The notes under the pieces were generated by a model. That model was not told where the DNA came from. It worked only from the letters and a program-made list of their open reading frames with translations, and ran no database searches. Position numbers and translations under genes: made by a program. A DNA stretch of 64,000 nt from Pseudomonas sp. GGS8. GTDB lineage: Bacteria > Pseudomonadota > Gammaproteobacteria > Pseudomonadales > Pseudomonadaceae. This document shows, piece after piece, positions 53,939 through 62,055 of this stretch (positions within the stretch are counted from its first letter, which is position 1; each line of letters begins with the position of its first letter). The stretch spans positions 2,347,001 to 2,411,000 of the forward strand of contig NZ_JALJWF010000001.1 of the NCBI RefSeq assembly GCF_024168645.1. Direction: 5' to 3'.

Positions 53939-55999
53939 ATGGCTTTCGAAGCAATGTTCCAGCCGATCCAGATCGGCAAACTGACCATCCGCAACCGCGT
54001 GCTCAGCACCGCGCACGCCGAGGTCTACGCCACCGACGGCGGCATGACCACCGACCGGTACGTCAAGTATTACGAAGAGAAAGCCAAGGGCGGGATCGGC
54101 TTGGCGATTTGCGGCGGTTCCTCCAGCGTGGCCATCGACAGCCCGCAAGGCTGGTGGAAGTCGGTCAACCTGGCCGACGACCGGATCATCCCGCACTTCC
54201 AGAACCTGGCTGATGCCATGCACAAGCATGGCGCCAAGATCATGATCCAGATTACCCACATGGGCCGTCGCTCGCGCTGGGATGGCGAGCATTGGCCAAC
54301 CCTGCTGTCGCCGTCGGGCATCCGTGAACCGGTGCACCGCGCGACCTGCAAAACCATCGAGCCGGAAGAAATCTGGCGGGTGATCGGCAACTACGCAAGC
54401 GCAGCCGCGCGGGCCAAGGCCGGTGGCCTGGATGGCGTCGAACTGTCTGCCGTGCACCAGCACATGATCGACCAGTTCTGGAGCCCACGGGTCAACAAGC
54501 GTACCGACGAATGGGGCGGCAGCTTCGAGAACCGCATGCGTTTCGGTCTGGAAGTGATCAAGGCTGTGCGCAAGGAAGTCGGCCCGGATTTCTGCGTCGG
54601 CATCCGTATCTGTGGTGACGAATTCCACCCTGATGGCTTGAGCCATGAGGACATGAAGCAGATCGCCAAGTACTACGACGACACCGGCATGATCGACTTC
54701 ATCGGCGTCGTGGGCTCGGGTTGCGACACCCACAACACCCTGGCCAACGTTATTCCGAACATGAGTTATCCACCGGAGCCGTTCCTGCACCTGGCCGCCG
54801 GTATCAAGGAAGTGGTGAAGGCCCCTGTGCTGCACGCGCAGAACATCAAGGACCCGAACCAGGCGACCCGTATTCTGGAAGGCGGTTACGTCGACATGGT
54901 CGGCATGACCCGCGCGCACATCGCCGACCCGCACCTGATCGCCAAGATCAAGATGGGCCAGGTCGACCAGATCAAACAGTGCGTGGGCGCCAACTACTGC
55001 ATCGACCGTCAGTACCAGGGCCTGGACGTCTTGTGCATCCAGAACGCCGCGACCTCCCGTGAATACATGGGCGTGCCGCACATCATCGAGAAATCCACCG
55101 GGCCGAAGCGCAAAGTCGTGATCGTCGGTGCTGGCCCTGCCGGGATGGAAGCCGCTCGTGTATCCGCCGAACGCGGCCACGACGTGACCCTGTTCGAGAA
55201 GAAAGAGTTCATCGGTGGGCAGATCACCACCGCTTCGAAAGCCCCGCAACGGGACCAGATTGCTGGTATCACCCGTTGGTTCCAGCTGGAACTGGCGCGT
55301 TTGAAAGTCGACCTGCGCCTGGGCGTGGCGGCGGATGCGGCGACCATTCTCGACCTGCGTCCGGACGTGGTGGTGCTCGCGGTCGGCGGTCACCCGTTCC
55401 TGGAGCAGAACGAGCATTGGGGCGCGGCTGAAGGCCTGGTGGTCAGCAGCTGGGACATCCTCGACGGCAAAGTTCTGCCTGGCAAGAACGTACTGGTCTA
55501 CGACACCATTTGCGAGTTCACCGGGATGTCGACCGCCGACTTCCTCGCCGACAAGGGCAGCCAGGTCGAGATCGTCACTGACGACATCAAGCCGGGCGTG
55601 GCCATCGGCGGTACGTCGTTCCCGACTTACTACCGCAGCATGTACCCGAAAGAAGTGATCATGACCGGCGACATGATGCTGGAAAAGGTCTATCGCGAAG
55701 GCGACAAGCTGGTGGCGGTACTGGAAAACGAATACACCGGCGCCAAAGAGGAGCGGGTGGTGGACCAGGTGGTCGTCGAGAACGGCGTGCGTCCGGACGA
55801 AGAAATCTACTACGCCATGAAGGAAGGCTCGCGCAACAAAGGCCAGATGGACATCGAAGCTTTGTTCGCGATCAAGCCACAACCTTCGCTGAGCCAGGCG
55901 GGCGACGGCTACTTGCTGTTCCGCATCGGCGACTGCGTGGCCCAGCGCAACACCCACGCGGCGATCTATGACGCGTTGCGGTTGTGCAAGGATTTCTAA
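53939..55999 (+). CDS. dgcA: Dimethylglycine demethylase subunit DgcA
   Basis: A 686-residue flavoprotein related to trimethylamine dehydrogenase and 2,4-dienoyl-CoA reductase. An N-terminal FMN barrel (about 1-340: MFQPIQIGKLTIRNRVLSTAH; DGVELSAVHQHMIDQFWSPRVNKRTDEWGGS) is followed by a Cys cluster and an FAD/NAD-type domain (VVIVGAGPAGMEAARV). The cluster reads Cys348-x2-Ala351-x2-Cys354-x11-Cys366; trimethylamine dehydrogenase has Cys at all four places. It removes a methyl group from dimethylglycine, with electrons passing to DgcB and ETF. Confidence 0.95.
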   Translation: MAFEAMFQPIQIGKLTIRNRVLSTAHAEVYATDGGMTTDRYVKYYEEKAKGGIGLAICGGSSSVAIDSPQGWWKSVNLADDRIIPHFQNLADAMHKHGAKIMIQITHMGRRSRWDGEHWPTLLSPSGIREPVHRATCKTIEPEEIWRVIGNYASAAARAKAGGLDGVELSAVHQHMIDQFWSPRVNKRTDEWGGSFENRMRFGLEVIKAVRKEVGPDFCVGIRICGDEFHPDGLSHEDMKQIAKYYDDTGMIDFIGVVGSGCDTHNTLANVIPNMSYPPEPFLHLAAGIKEVVKAPVLHAQNIKDPNQATRILEGGYVDMVGMTRAHIADPHLIAKIKMGQVDQIKQCVGANYCIDRQYQGLDVLCIQNAATSREYMGVPHIIEKSTGPKRKVVIVGAGPAGMEAARVSAERGHDVTLFEKKEFIGGQITTASKAPQRDQIAGITRWFQLELARLKVDLRLGVAADAATILDLRPDVVVLAVGGHPFLEQNEHWGAAEGLVVSSWDILDGKVLPGKNVLVYDTICEFTGMSTADFLADKGSQVEIVTDDIKPGVAIGGTSFPTYYRSMYPKEVIMTGDMMLEKVYREGDKLVAVLENEYTGAKEERVVDQVVVENGVRPDEEIYYAMKEGSRNKGQMDIEALFAIKPQPSLSQAGDGYLLFRIGDCVAQRNTHAAIYDALRLCKDF

Positions 56000-56018
56000 C
56001 GGCATCACCACCATCACC

Positions 56019-56151
56019 TGTGGCGAGGGGGCTTGCCCCCGTTGGGCTGCGAAGCGGCCCCAACGTCAGTCAATGCGCTCTGTCAGGAAAAATGCATTGG
56101 CCGGATTTACGACTGCTTCGCAGCCGAACGGGGGCAAGCCCCCTCGCCACA
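56019..56151. repeat. Paired REP, GAGGGGGCTTGCCCCC family
   Basis: Arms TGTGGCGAGGGGGCTTGCCC and complement, inserted between dgcA and dgcB. The spacer (GGCTGCGAAGCGGCCCCAAC; GGATTTACGACTGCTTCGCA) is close to that at 27331. Confidence 0.92.
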
Positions 56152-56221
56152 AGTAGGTGCATCGCCTTCACGGGCACGCACATGAATCCTTGCAAGACCC
56201 TGCGGTCTTTGGGAGCTCCAC

Positions 56222-58171
56222 ATGTTGAACACCCTTCTTCCAATCCTGTTGTTCGCTGCCCTGGGCCTGGCTGTCCTGGGCGCGTTACGGCGGGTGGCTA
56301 TGTGGCGTCAGGGCCGGGCTTCGAAAGTCGACCTGATCGGCGGTCTGTTCGCCATGCCCAAGCGTTACATGGTCGATTTGCACCACGTCGTCGCGCGGGA
56401 CAAATACATCGCCAACACTCACGTCGCCACGGCCGGTGGTGCGGTGGCGTCCATTGTCCTGGCGATTCTGGTTCACGGTTTCGGCCTGCATAACCGCATC
56501 CTTGGTTATGCGCTGCTGTTGATGACGGCAGTGATGTTCGTCGGCGCGATCTTTGTGTTCCTGCGTCGGCGCAACCCACCGGCCCGGTTGTCCAAAGGTC
56601 CGTGGATGCGCCTGCCGAAAAGCCTGCTGGCATTCTCGGCGTCGTTCTTCCTGTTGACCCTGCCGGTGGCGGGCATCCTGCCGGAAAATTTCGGTGGCTG
56701 GGTGCTGGCGGCGATTCTCGGCGTCGGTGTGCTGTGGGGCGTGTCGGAACTGTTCTTCGGCATGACTTGGGGCGGGCCGATGAAACACGCCTTCGCCGGT
56801 GCCCTGCACCTGGCCTGGCACCGTCGCTCCGAACGTTTTGGTGGCGGTCGTTCCACCGGTTTGAAACCGCTGGACCTCAACGATCCGACCGCGCCACTGG
56901 GCGTGGAAAAACCCAAGGATTTCACCTGGAACCAACTGCTCGGCTTCGACGCCTGCGTGCAGTGCGGTAAATGCGAAGCCGCGTGCCCGGCGTTCGCCGC
57001 CGGCCAGCCGCTGAACCCGAAAAAACTGATTCAGGACATGGTCGTTGGCCTGGCCGGTGGCACCGATGCCAAGTTTGCCGGCAGCCCTTACCCAGGCAAG
57101 CCGATCGGCGAGCATGCAGGCAACCCGCATCAACCGATCGTCAACGGTCTGGTGGACGCTGAAACCCTATGGTCCTGCACCACCTGCCGTGCTTGCGTCG
57201 AGGAATGCCCGATGATGATCGAGCACGTCGACGCCATCGTCGACATGCGTCGCCATCTGACCCTGGAAAAAGGCGCGACCCCGAACAAGGGCGCCGAAGT
57301 CCTGGAAAACCTGATCGCCACCGACAACCCGGGCGGCTTCGCGCCGGGCGGGCGGATGAACTGGGCGGCGGATTTGAACCTGAACCTGCTCAGCGAGAAG
57401 AAATCCACCGACGTGCTGTTCTGGGTCGGCGACGGTGCCTTCGACATGCGCAACCAGCGCACCTTGCGCGCCTTCGTCAAAGTGCTGAAAGCGGCGAAGG
57501 TCGACTTCGCGGTGTTGGGTCTTGAAGAACGCGACAGCGGTGACGTGGCCCGGCGTCTGGGCGACGAGGCGACTTTCCAACTGTTGGCCAAACGCAACAT
57601 CCAGACCCTGGCCAAATACCGCTTCAACCGCATCGTCACCTGCGACCCGCACAGCTTCCATGTGCTGAAAAACGAGTACGGCGCCTTCGATGGTAACTAC
57701 CTCGTGCAGCACCACAGCACTTACATGGCCGAGATCATAGGCGCTGGCGCTCTGAACCTCGGCCAGCACAAAGGCAGCAGCGTGACTTATCACGACCCGT
57801 GCTACCTCGGCCGCTACAACGGCGAATACGAGGCGCCGCGCGAAGTGCTGCGCGCCCTGGGTATCGAGGTCAAGGAAATGCAACGTTCCGGTTTCCGTTC
57901 GCGCTGCTGCGGCGGTGGTGGCGGTGCGCCGATCACCGACATTCCGGGCAAGCAACGGATCCCAGACATGCGCATGGAAGACATCCGCGAAACCGGTGCC
58001 GAACTGGTGGCCGTGGGTTGTCCACAGTGCACCGCGATGCTTGAGGGCGTGGTCGAACCACGGCCGTTGATCAAGGACATCGCCGAACTGGTGGCTGATG
58101 CGCTGCTCGAAGACGCCGCGCCGGGAAAGCCTTCGGCCCCGGCCAAACGTGAACCTGCGGAGGTGCATTGA
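56222..58171 (+). CDS. dgcB: Membrane iron-sulfur subunit DgcB
   Basis: A 649-residue protein. About five membrane helices in residues 1-190 are followed by two 4Fe-4S motifs (CVQCGKCEAACP; CTTCRACVEECP) and a C-terminal pair of CCG-type domains (HDPCYLGRYNGEYEAPREVL; RSRCCGGGGGAP), like heterodisulfide-reductase D and glycolate-oxidase F subunits. It should carry electrons from DgcA toward quinone or ETF. GGGAG lies upstream of the ATG. Its stop overlaps the next start (TGATG). A REP element separates it from dgcA. Confidence 0.94.
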   Translation: MLNTLLPILLFAALGLAVLGALRRVAMWRQGRASKVDLIGGLFAMPKRYMVDLHHVVARDKYIANTHVATAGGAVASIVLAILVHGFGLHNRILGYALLLMTAVMFVGAIFVFLRRRNPPARLSKGPWMRLPKSLLAFSASFFLLTLPVAGILPENFGGWVLAAILGVGVLWGVSELFFGMTWGGPMKHAFAGALHLAWHRRSERFGGGRSTGLKPLDLNDPTAPLGVEKPKDFTWNQLLGFDACVQCGKCEAACPAFAAGQPLNPKKLIQDMVVGLAGGTDAKFAGSPYPGKPIGEHAGNPHQPIVNGLVDAETLWSCTTCRACVEECPMMIEHVDAIVDMRRHLTLEKGATPNKGAEVLENLIATDNPGGFAPGGRMNWAADLNLNLLSEKKSTDVLFWVGDGAFDMRNQRTLRAFVKVLKAAKVDFAVLGLEERDSGDVARRLGDEATFQLLAKRNIQTLAKYRFNRIVTCDPHSFHVLKNEYGAFDGNYLVQHHSTYMAEIIGAGALNLGQHKGSSVTYHDPCYLGRYNGEYEAPREVLRALGIEVKEMQRSGFRSRCCGGGGGAPITDIPGKQRIPDMRMEDIRETGAELVAVGCPQCTAMLEGVVEPRPLIKDIAELVADALLEDAAPGKPSAPAKREPAEVH

Positions 58172-59391
58172 TGAGCGACATTATCCGCCGCGACCCTCGC
58201 GCTGAATGGATCGCCCGCAACCGTCTGCACCCGCTGCACGCGGCCATGCAGCCGGCGCAACACAGCTGGATGGGGCCTAACGGCGTCATCCGCAAGAATC
58301 CCCACGGGATCGGTTTTATCGGTCCCAACGGGATCAAACGGATTGATCGCAGTGGCGCTCAACAGGGCGGGGCGACGAAACGCTCGGCCGCAGTTGAAGT
58401 GCAATTGCCGCTGCATCAAGTGGCTGCACCCGCGTTTTACATCAGCGTGGTGCCGGACATGGTCGGCGGCCGCTTGAGCAGCCACGACCGCGATTTGCTC
58501 GGCCTGGCCCATCAGTTGGCCGGCAAGGACGGCGCGGTATTGGCGGTGGTCTTCGGTGAGCACAAGGAAAACGCCTTCGCCACGGCGGGCGTCGACCGCT
58601 TGCTGGTACTGGAAGGCGACGAGTTCAGCGGTTATGCACCGGAGCAACGTGTCCAGGGCTTGCGGGCTGTGGATAACCAGTTCAGCCCGCGTCACTGGTT
58701 GCTGCCGGACAGCCGCAGCGGTGGCGGCGAGCTGGGTCGACGCTTTGCCGCCGCACTGGGCGAACGCCCGGCCACACGGGTCTGGCAGGTCAAGGATCAG
58801 GAATGCATCGGCCGTGCCGGTGCCGGTTTGCAGGACCTTGCGCGGCCGGTGGCACGCTTGATTCTGGCGGCTGCCGAATGCGCCGAACCGGTCAGCGAAA
58901 CCCGTCACGAAGCGTTGCCGGTGGAGTTATCCACAGCGGTCGCCCGCAGCCTGTCGCGGATCGAAGACCTGGGCGCGGTGGCGGTGGACCCGGCAGCGAT
59001 TCCGATGGCCGAAGCCGAGTTCATCTTCTCCGGCGGCAACGGGGTCAAGGACTGGGGACTTTTCCACAGGACGGCCGAAGCGTTGGGCGCGACCGAAGGT
59101 GCGTCGCGGGTGGCGGTGGACGATGGTTTCATGGCGCGCGACCGTCAGGTCGGTGCGTCCGGCACCTGGGTCACCGCACGGGTTTACGTGGCGGTGGGGA
59201 TTTCCGGGGCGATCCAGCATCTGCAGGGCATCGGTGCCTGCGACAAAGTGGTGGCGATCAACCTCGATCCGGGGTGCGACATGATCAAACGGGCCGACTT
59301 GTCGGTGATCGGCGAGAGCGCCGAGATTCTTCAAGCCTTGATCGATGCGGTAGCGGCTTACCGCAACGACGCCAAGCGCGATGCGGCTTAA
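58171..59391 (+). CDS. etfA: Electron transfer flavoprotein alpha subunit (dgc-dedicated)
   Basis: A 406-residue ETF-alpha. The C-terminal FAD domain is typical: IFSGGNGVKDWGLFHRTAEALGATEGASRVAVDDGFM, QVGASGTWVTARVYVAVGISGAIQHLQGI, INLDPGCDMIKRADLSVIGE. The N-terminus carries about 70 extra residues not found in housekeeping EtfA (about 310 residues), with repeated MGPNG/IGPNG segments. GGAGG seven bases upstream supports the ATG at 58171. Perfect DnaA-box 9-mers occur at 58668 and 58927. It accepts electrons from dimethylglycine demethylation with EtfB. Confidence 0.93.
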   Translation: MSDIIRRDPRAEWIARNRLHPLHAAMQPAQHSWMGPNGVIRKNPHGIGFIGPNGIKRIDRSGAQQGGATKRSAAVEVQLPLHQVAAPAFYISVVPDMVGGRLSSHDRDLLGLAHQLAGKDGAVLAVVFGEHKENAFATAGVDRLLVLEGDEFSGYAPEQRVQGLRAVDNQFSPRHWLLPDSRSGGGELGRRFAAALGERPATRVWQVKDQECIGRAGAGLQDLARPVARLILAAAECAEPVSETRHEALPVELSTAVARSLSRIEDLGAVAVDPAAIPMAEAEFIFSGGNGVKDWGLFHRTAEALGATEGASRVAVDDGFMARDRQVGASGTWVTARVYVAVGISGAIQHLQGIGACDKVVAINLDPGCDMIKRADLSVIGESAEILQALIDAVAAYRNDAKRDAA

Positions 59392-59406
59392 GGGAAGGAA
59401 AGGGTT

Positions 59407-60177
59407 ATGAGCACGAAAATCATCAGCCTGGTGTCCATCGGCGCCCACCCGACCTCCGGCCGGCCACGCCGCGCCGAGCAGGACGCGCGGGCCGTTGAGC
59501 TGGGTCTGCAACTGGCTGGGGATAACCTGCAAGTGCTGCACGCCGGCGACGTCGCGGAACCGGCGCTGCGTGCCTATCTGGGCATGGGCCTGGAACAGTT
59601 GCATGTGCTGGAACAACCGGCCGGCGCGGATGCGCTGCCGGCATTGACCGCTTATTTGCGTGACGCCGGGGCACAGGTGGTGTTGACCGGCAGCCAGGCG
59701 GAAACCGGTGAAGGCTCGGGCATGTTGCCGTTCCTGCTGGCCGAAAGCCTCGGTTGGCCGCTGGTGGTGGGTTTGGCGCAAGTCGAATCCATCGACGGCG
59801 GTTCGGCGCTGGTGCTGCAGGCCTTGCCTCGCGGGCAGCGTCGTCGTCTGAAAGTGCGCCTGCCGTTTCTGGCGACTGTGGATAACGCGGCGCCCAAGCC
59901 TCGGCAGAGCGCCTACGGTCCGGCGCGACGCGGAGTATTGCAGGCAGATGAAGTTGAAGTGGTCGACGATGAACTGCTGGCAGTGGCCACGCTGCAACCG
60001 GCCAAGCCACGACCCAAACGCTTGAAAGTGATCAAGGCCAAGAGCGGTGCAGACCGCATGAAGGCCGCGACGGCCAAGGCCAGTGGCGGTGGCGGGCAAG
60101 TGCTCAAGGGCGTGAGCGCGCAAGCGGGCGCTGAAGCCATCCTCAAGTTGTTGATTGAAGAAGGCGTGGTCCGCTGA
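59407..60177 (+). CDS. etfB: Electron transfer flavoprotein beta subunit (dgc-dedicated)
   Basis: A 256-residue ETF-beta: ISLVSIGAHPTSGRPRRAEQDARAVELGLQL, TGSQAETGEGSGMLPFLLAESLGWP and RRLKVRLPFLATV are family features. It is divergent from the housekeeping EtfB (AMP-binding region less conserved), fitting a dedicated partner of the preceding EtfA, from which it is separated by 15 bases. GGAAAGG precedes the ATG. A perfect DnaA-box 9-mer lies at 59877. Confidence 0.92.
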   Translation: MSTKIISLVSIGAHPTSGRPRRAEQDARAVELGLQLAGDNLQVLHAGDVAEPALRAYLGMGLEQLHVLEQPAGADALPALTAYLRDAGAQVVLTGSQAETGEGSGMLPFLLAESLGWPLVVGLAQVESIDGGSALVLQALPRGQRRRLKVRLPFLATVDNAAPKPRQSAYGPARRGVLQADEVEVVDDELLAVATLQPAKPRPKRLKVIKAKSGADRMKAATAKASGGGGQVLKGVSAQAGAEAILKLLIEEGVVR

Positions 60178-60215
60178 GAAGTAGTCACCATGGATTCAAT
60201 GTGGAAGCGAGCTTT

Positions 60216-60342
60216 TGTGGCGAGGGGGCTTGTCGGAACGCCGCATCGCCCCGTTTGAGTGCGTAGCACTCACACGATTTTTGGTGCATCAGCGATTTTA
60301 GGACTGCTGCGCAGCCCAACGGGGGCAAGCCCCCTCGCCACA
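60216..60342. repeat. Chimeric paired REP, GAGGGGGCTTGCCCCC family
   Basis: The left arm is the variant TGTGGCGAGGGGGCTTGTCGGAACGCC..., the right arm the standard CGGGGGCAAGCCCCCTCGCC. This is the mirror arrangement of the element at 43752. Confidence 0.88.
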
Positions 60343-60425
60343 GAGGTTCGCCCCCACAGCGTGCTCGTGCTCATGCTGGAAACGCAGAGCCTGAAAATCA
60401 TCTCACCAAAGTTTATGGGGAAAAA

Positions 60426-60992
60426 ATGGAAGTTGAATTTCGTCCCGCATTGCGCACGGATGCGCGCGAGATTGCTCGTTTGTTCCAGATTTCGTCAGAG
60501 GGGGCTTCGGATTACATCTGGAGTCAGCTGGCGGAGCCCGGGCAGGATCTGCTGGAAGTGGGGGCCATTCGTTACGCCCGTGAAGATGTTGATTTCTCCT
60601 ATCAGAACTGCCTTATCGCGCAGGCCGAGGGGAAGGTCATCGGCATGCTGCACAGCTACGTGATGCGCCACGATCCTCAGGCCGCTCCCGTGACCGATCC
60701 GGTCCTGGCGCCGTATGCCACGATGGAAATCCCCGACACCCTTTATATTTCGAGCCTGGCCCTGCATGAGGGCTGGCGCAATCAGGGTTTGGGCCAACAA
60801 TTCCTCGCCTATGCCTACGACCGTGCCAACCAGTTGGGGCTCAACGGCTTGAGCCTGATCGACTACGCGGTGAACACCGGCGCCCGGCGGTTTTATGAGC
60901 GGCATGGCTTCCGGATCGTCGATACCTGCACGATCACGCCTCACCCAATGATTCGGGTCACGGGGGAAGCCTATTTGATGTATCGGCCTTAA
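60426..60992 (+). CDS. GNAT-family N-acetyltransferase
   Basis: A 188-residue GNAT protein. VEFRPALRTDAREIARLFQIS is the usual N-terminus, SSLALHEGWRNQGLGQQFLAYAYDRA the acetyl-CoA-binding loop, and NTGARRFYERHGFRIVDTC the C-terminal signature. The substrate is unknown. GGGG-rich DNA before the ATG gives a moderate ribosome site. It stands alone between a REP element and the DnaA-box array. Confidence 0.88.
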   Translation: MEVEFRPALRTDAREIARLFQISSEGASDYIWSQLAEPGQDLLEVGAIRYAREDVDFSYQNCLIAQAEGKVIGMLHSYVMRHDPQAAPVTDPVLAPYATMEIPDTLYISSLALHEGWRNQGLGQQFLAYAYDRANQLGLNGLSLIDYAVNTGARRFYERHGFRIVDTCTITPHPMIRVTGEAYLMYRP

Positions 60993-61066
60993 GGCATGAA
61001 CCCGCTCCCACACGGGTTCGATGTCGATCACAGATTGTGTGTACAGCAACAATCCACCGTGGTTAC

Positions 61067-61665
61067 CCACAATCCCTGTTAGCGCTTCTGTGGATAACAT
61101 GTTCGCCCCTCGCTACACCTCACGCCAATCAAGCCCTCCAGCCCTCCGTACAAAAAACAACCAGCCTAAGTTGCGGTTTTTTCGGGCTTTTTCCACAGAT
61201 TAACCTCGCTCACTGGCCCACACTTGCCCCCAATCTCTGTTGGCGCTTCTGTGGATAAGATGTTCGCTGTCCGCTACAGACCTTACAAATCGTGGCTTTC
61301 AGTGGGTTGATCAAATATTGTTCAATTTGACGTTTCCCCTCGTTAATCCTCCCGAAAACCCCGAATTCTCGTGGGTTTAAGCGGTTTTCCACAGAACCCG
61401 CAAAGTTGCCCCCAAAGTCTGTTGGTGCTTCTGTGGATAAGGTGTTCGCCATCCCCTGCACGTCATGTAAAACGTGGCCTTCAAGCTTATGATTAAAAAA
61501 TAACCAATACCGGGCCAAAACCCTGCTTCTGGATAAGTCACGGTTTTTCTTCGGTTTTTGTGCGGAAGTTTCACCTGTCATCCACAGTTGTCCCCATTAG
61601 CTGTGGGTGGAGATGTGGATAACTTGTTCGCTGAACCCTGCACGCCACGGCCCGCATAGGCTGGA
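61067..61665. repeat. Four-copy repeat array carrying perfect DnaA boxes (period 161, 182, 182 bp)
   Basis: The 9-mer TGTGGATAA (complement of the DnaA box TTATCCACA) occurs at 61089, 61250, 61432 and 61614, same strand. Each sits in a conserved block of about 45 bases (CTGTTGGCGCTTC before it, GTTCGC and a CTGCA/CTACA-type stretch after it; the fourth block is more diverged upstream). One-mismatch boxes in the opposite sense precede copies 2-4 (61189, 61385, 61578), and another lies at 61528. AT-rich patches follow copies 1-3. No gene is seen in this stretch. Confidence 0.85.
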
Positions 61666-61759
61666 ACGCGATAGATCAGATTTCATACAGTTCTAAGGCA
61701 CTTCCTTGACTTCGATCTGTCACCTGTCTTCACTCTCATGGCACACGGACAGCCATCGC

Positions 61760-61768
61760 TTATCCACA
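61760..61768. other. Fifth perfect DnaA box, opposite orientation
   Basis: TTATCCACA, inverted relative to the four array copies, 138 bases after the last one and 23 bases before a small open reading frame. Confidence 0.75.
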
Positions 61769-61790
61769 TCTGGTTCAGGGAGAACGCGTG

Positions 61791-61922
61791 ATGGATAGCC
61801 AGCCAAATCGCTCGCAGCCACATTCGCACCCTAGCCCCTGCGTGACCTGTGTTCCGACACCCGCCACCTTGTTGCACAAGCGGACTTACCGCCGCGCCGC
61901 CAATCAGCGCGCTCGTCTATAG
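61791..61922 (+). CDS. Possible 43-residue small protein
   Basis: ATG with AGGGAG eight bases upstream opens a 43-codon frame, MDSQPNRSQPHSHPSPCVTC..., with a CxxC pair and a basic C-terminus (HKRTYRRAANQRARL). It lies 133 bases before the GMC oxidoreductase gene. It could be a leader peptide, a small protein or chance. The good ribosome site is the main support. The remaining 120 bases before the oxidoreductase show nothing recognisable. Confidence 0.35.
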   Translation: MDSQPNRSQPHSHPSPCVTCVPTPATLLHKRTYRRAANQRARL

Positions 61923-62055
61923 CGCCTGACCCCCATTCCCCTGCCATAACGCAGCTGCCATTGAGGCCCGACCGTGCCCGGTGACCAGGCGTTTGTTCGT
62001 CTATCGATTGCAGGCAACCGCAGAGTTGCTCCATCTGCCTGAGAGGAAATGACCC

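Noticed and set aside
53291..56017. 908-codon minus-strand frame opposite DUF5943 and dgcA
   Set aside because: It covers two real plus-strand genes with ribosome sites and conserved motifs. The translation has the composition of an antisense frame.
61067..61768. Main chromosomal origin (oriC)
   Set aside because: dnaA, dnaN, rpmH, gidA and parAB are not in the window. The gene context matches a region well away from dnaA in P. aeruginosa, so an accessory locus is more likely.
61980..62055. GCCTGAGAG and GGAGCAAC-like pieces before the GMC gene, suggestive of a glycine riboswitch
   Set aside because: The pieces read correctly only on the strand opposite to the gene, the order is wrong, and the remaining aptamer core is missing.
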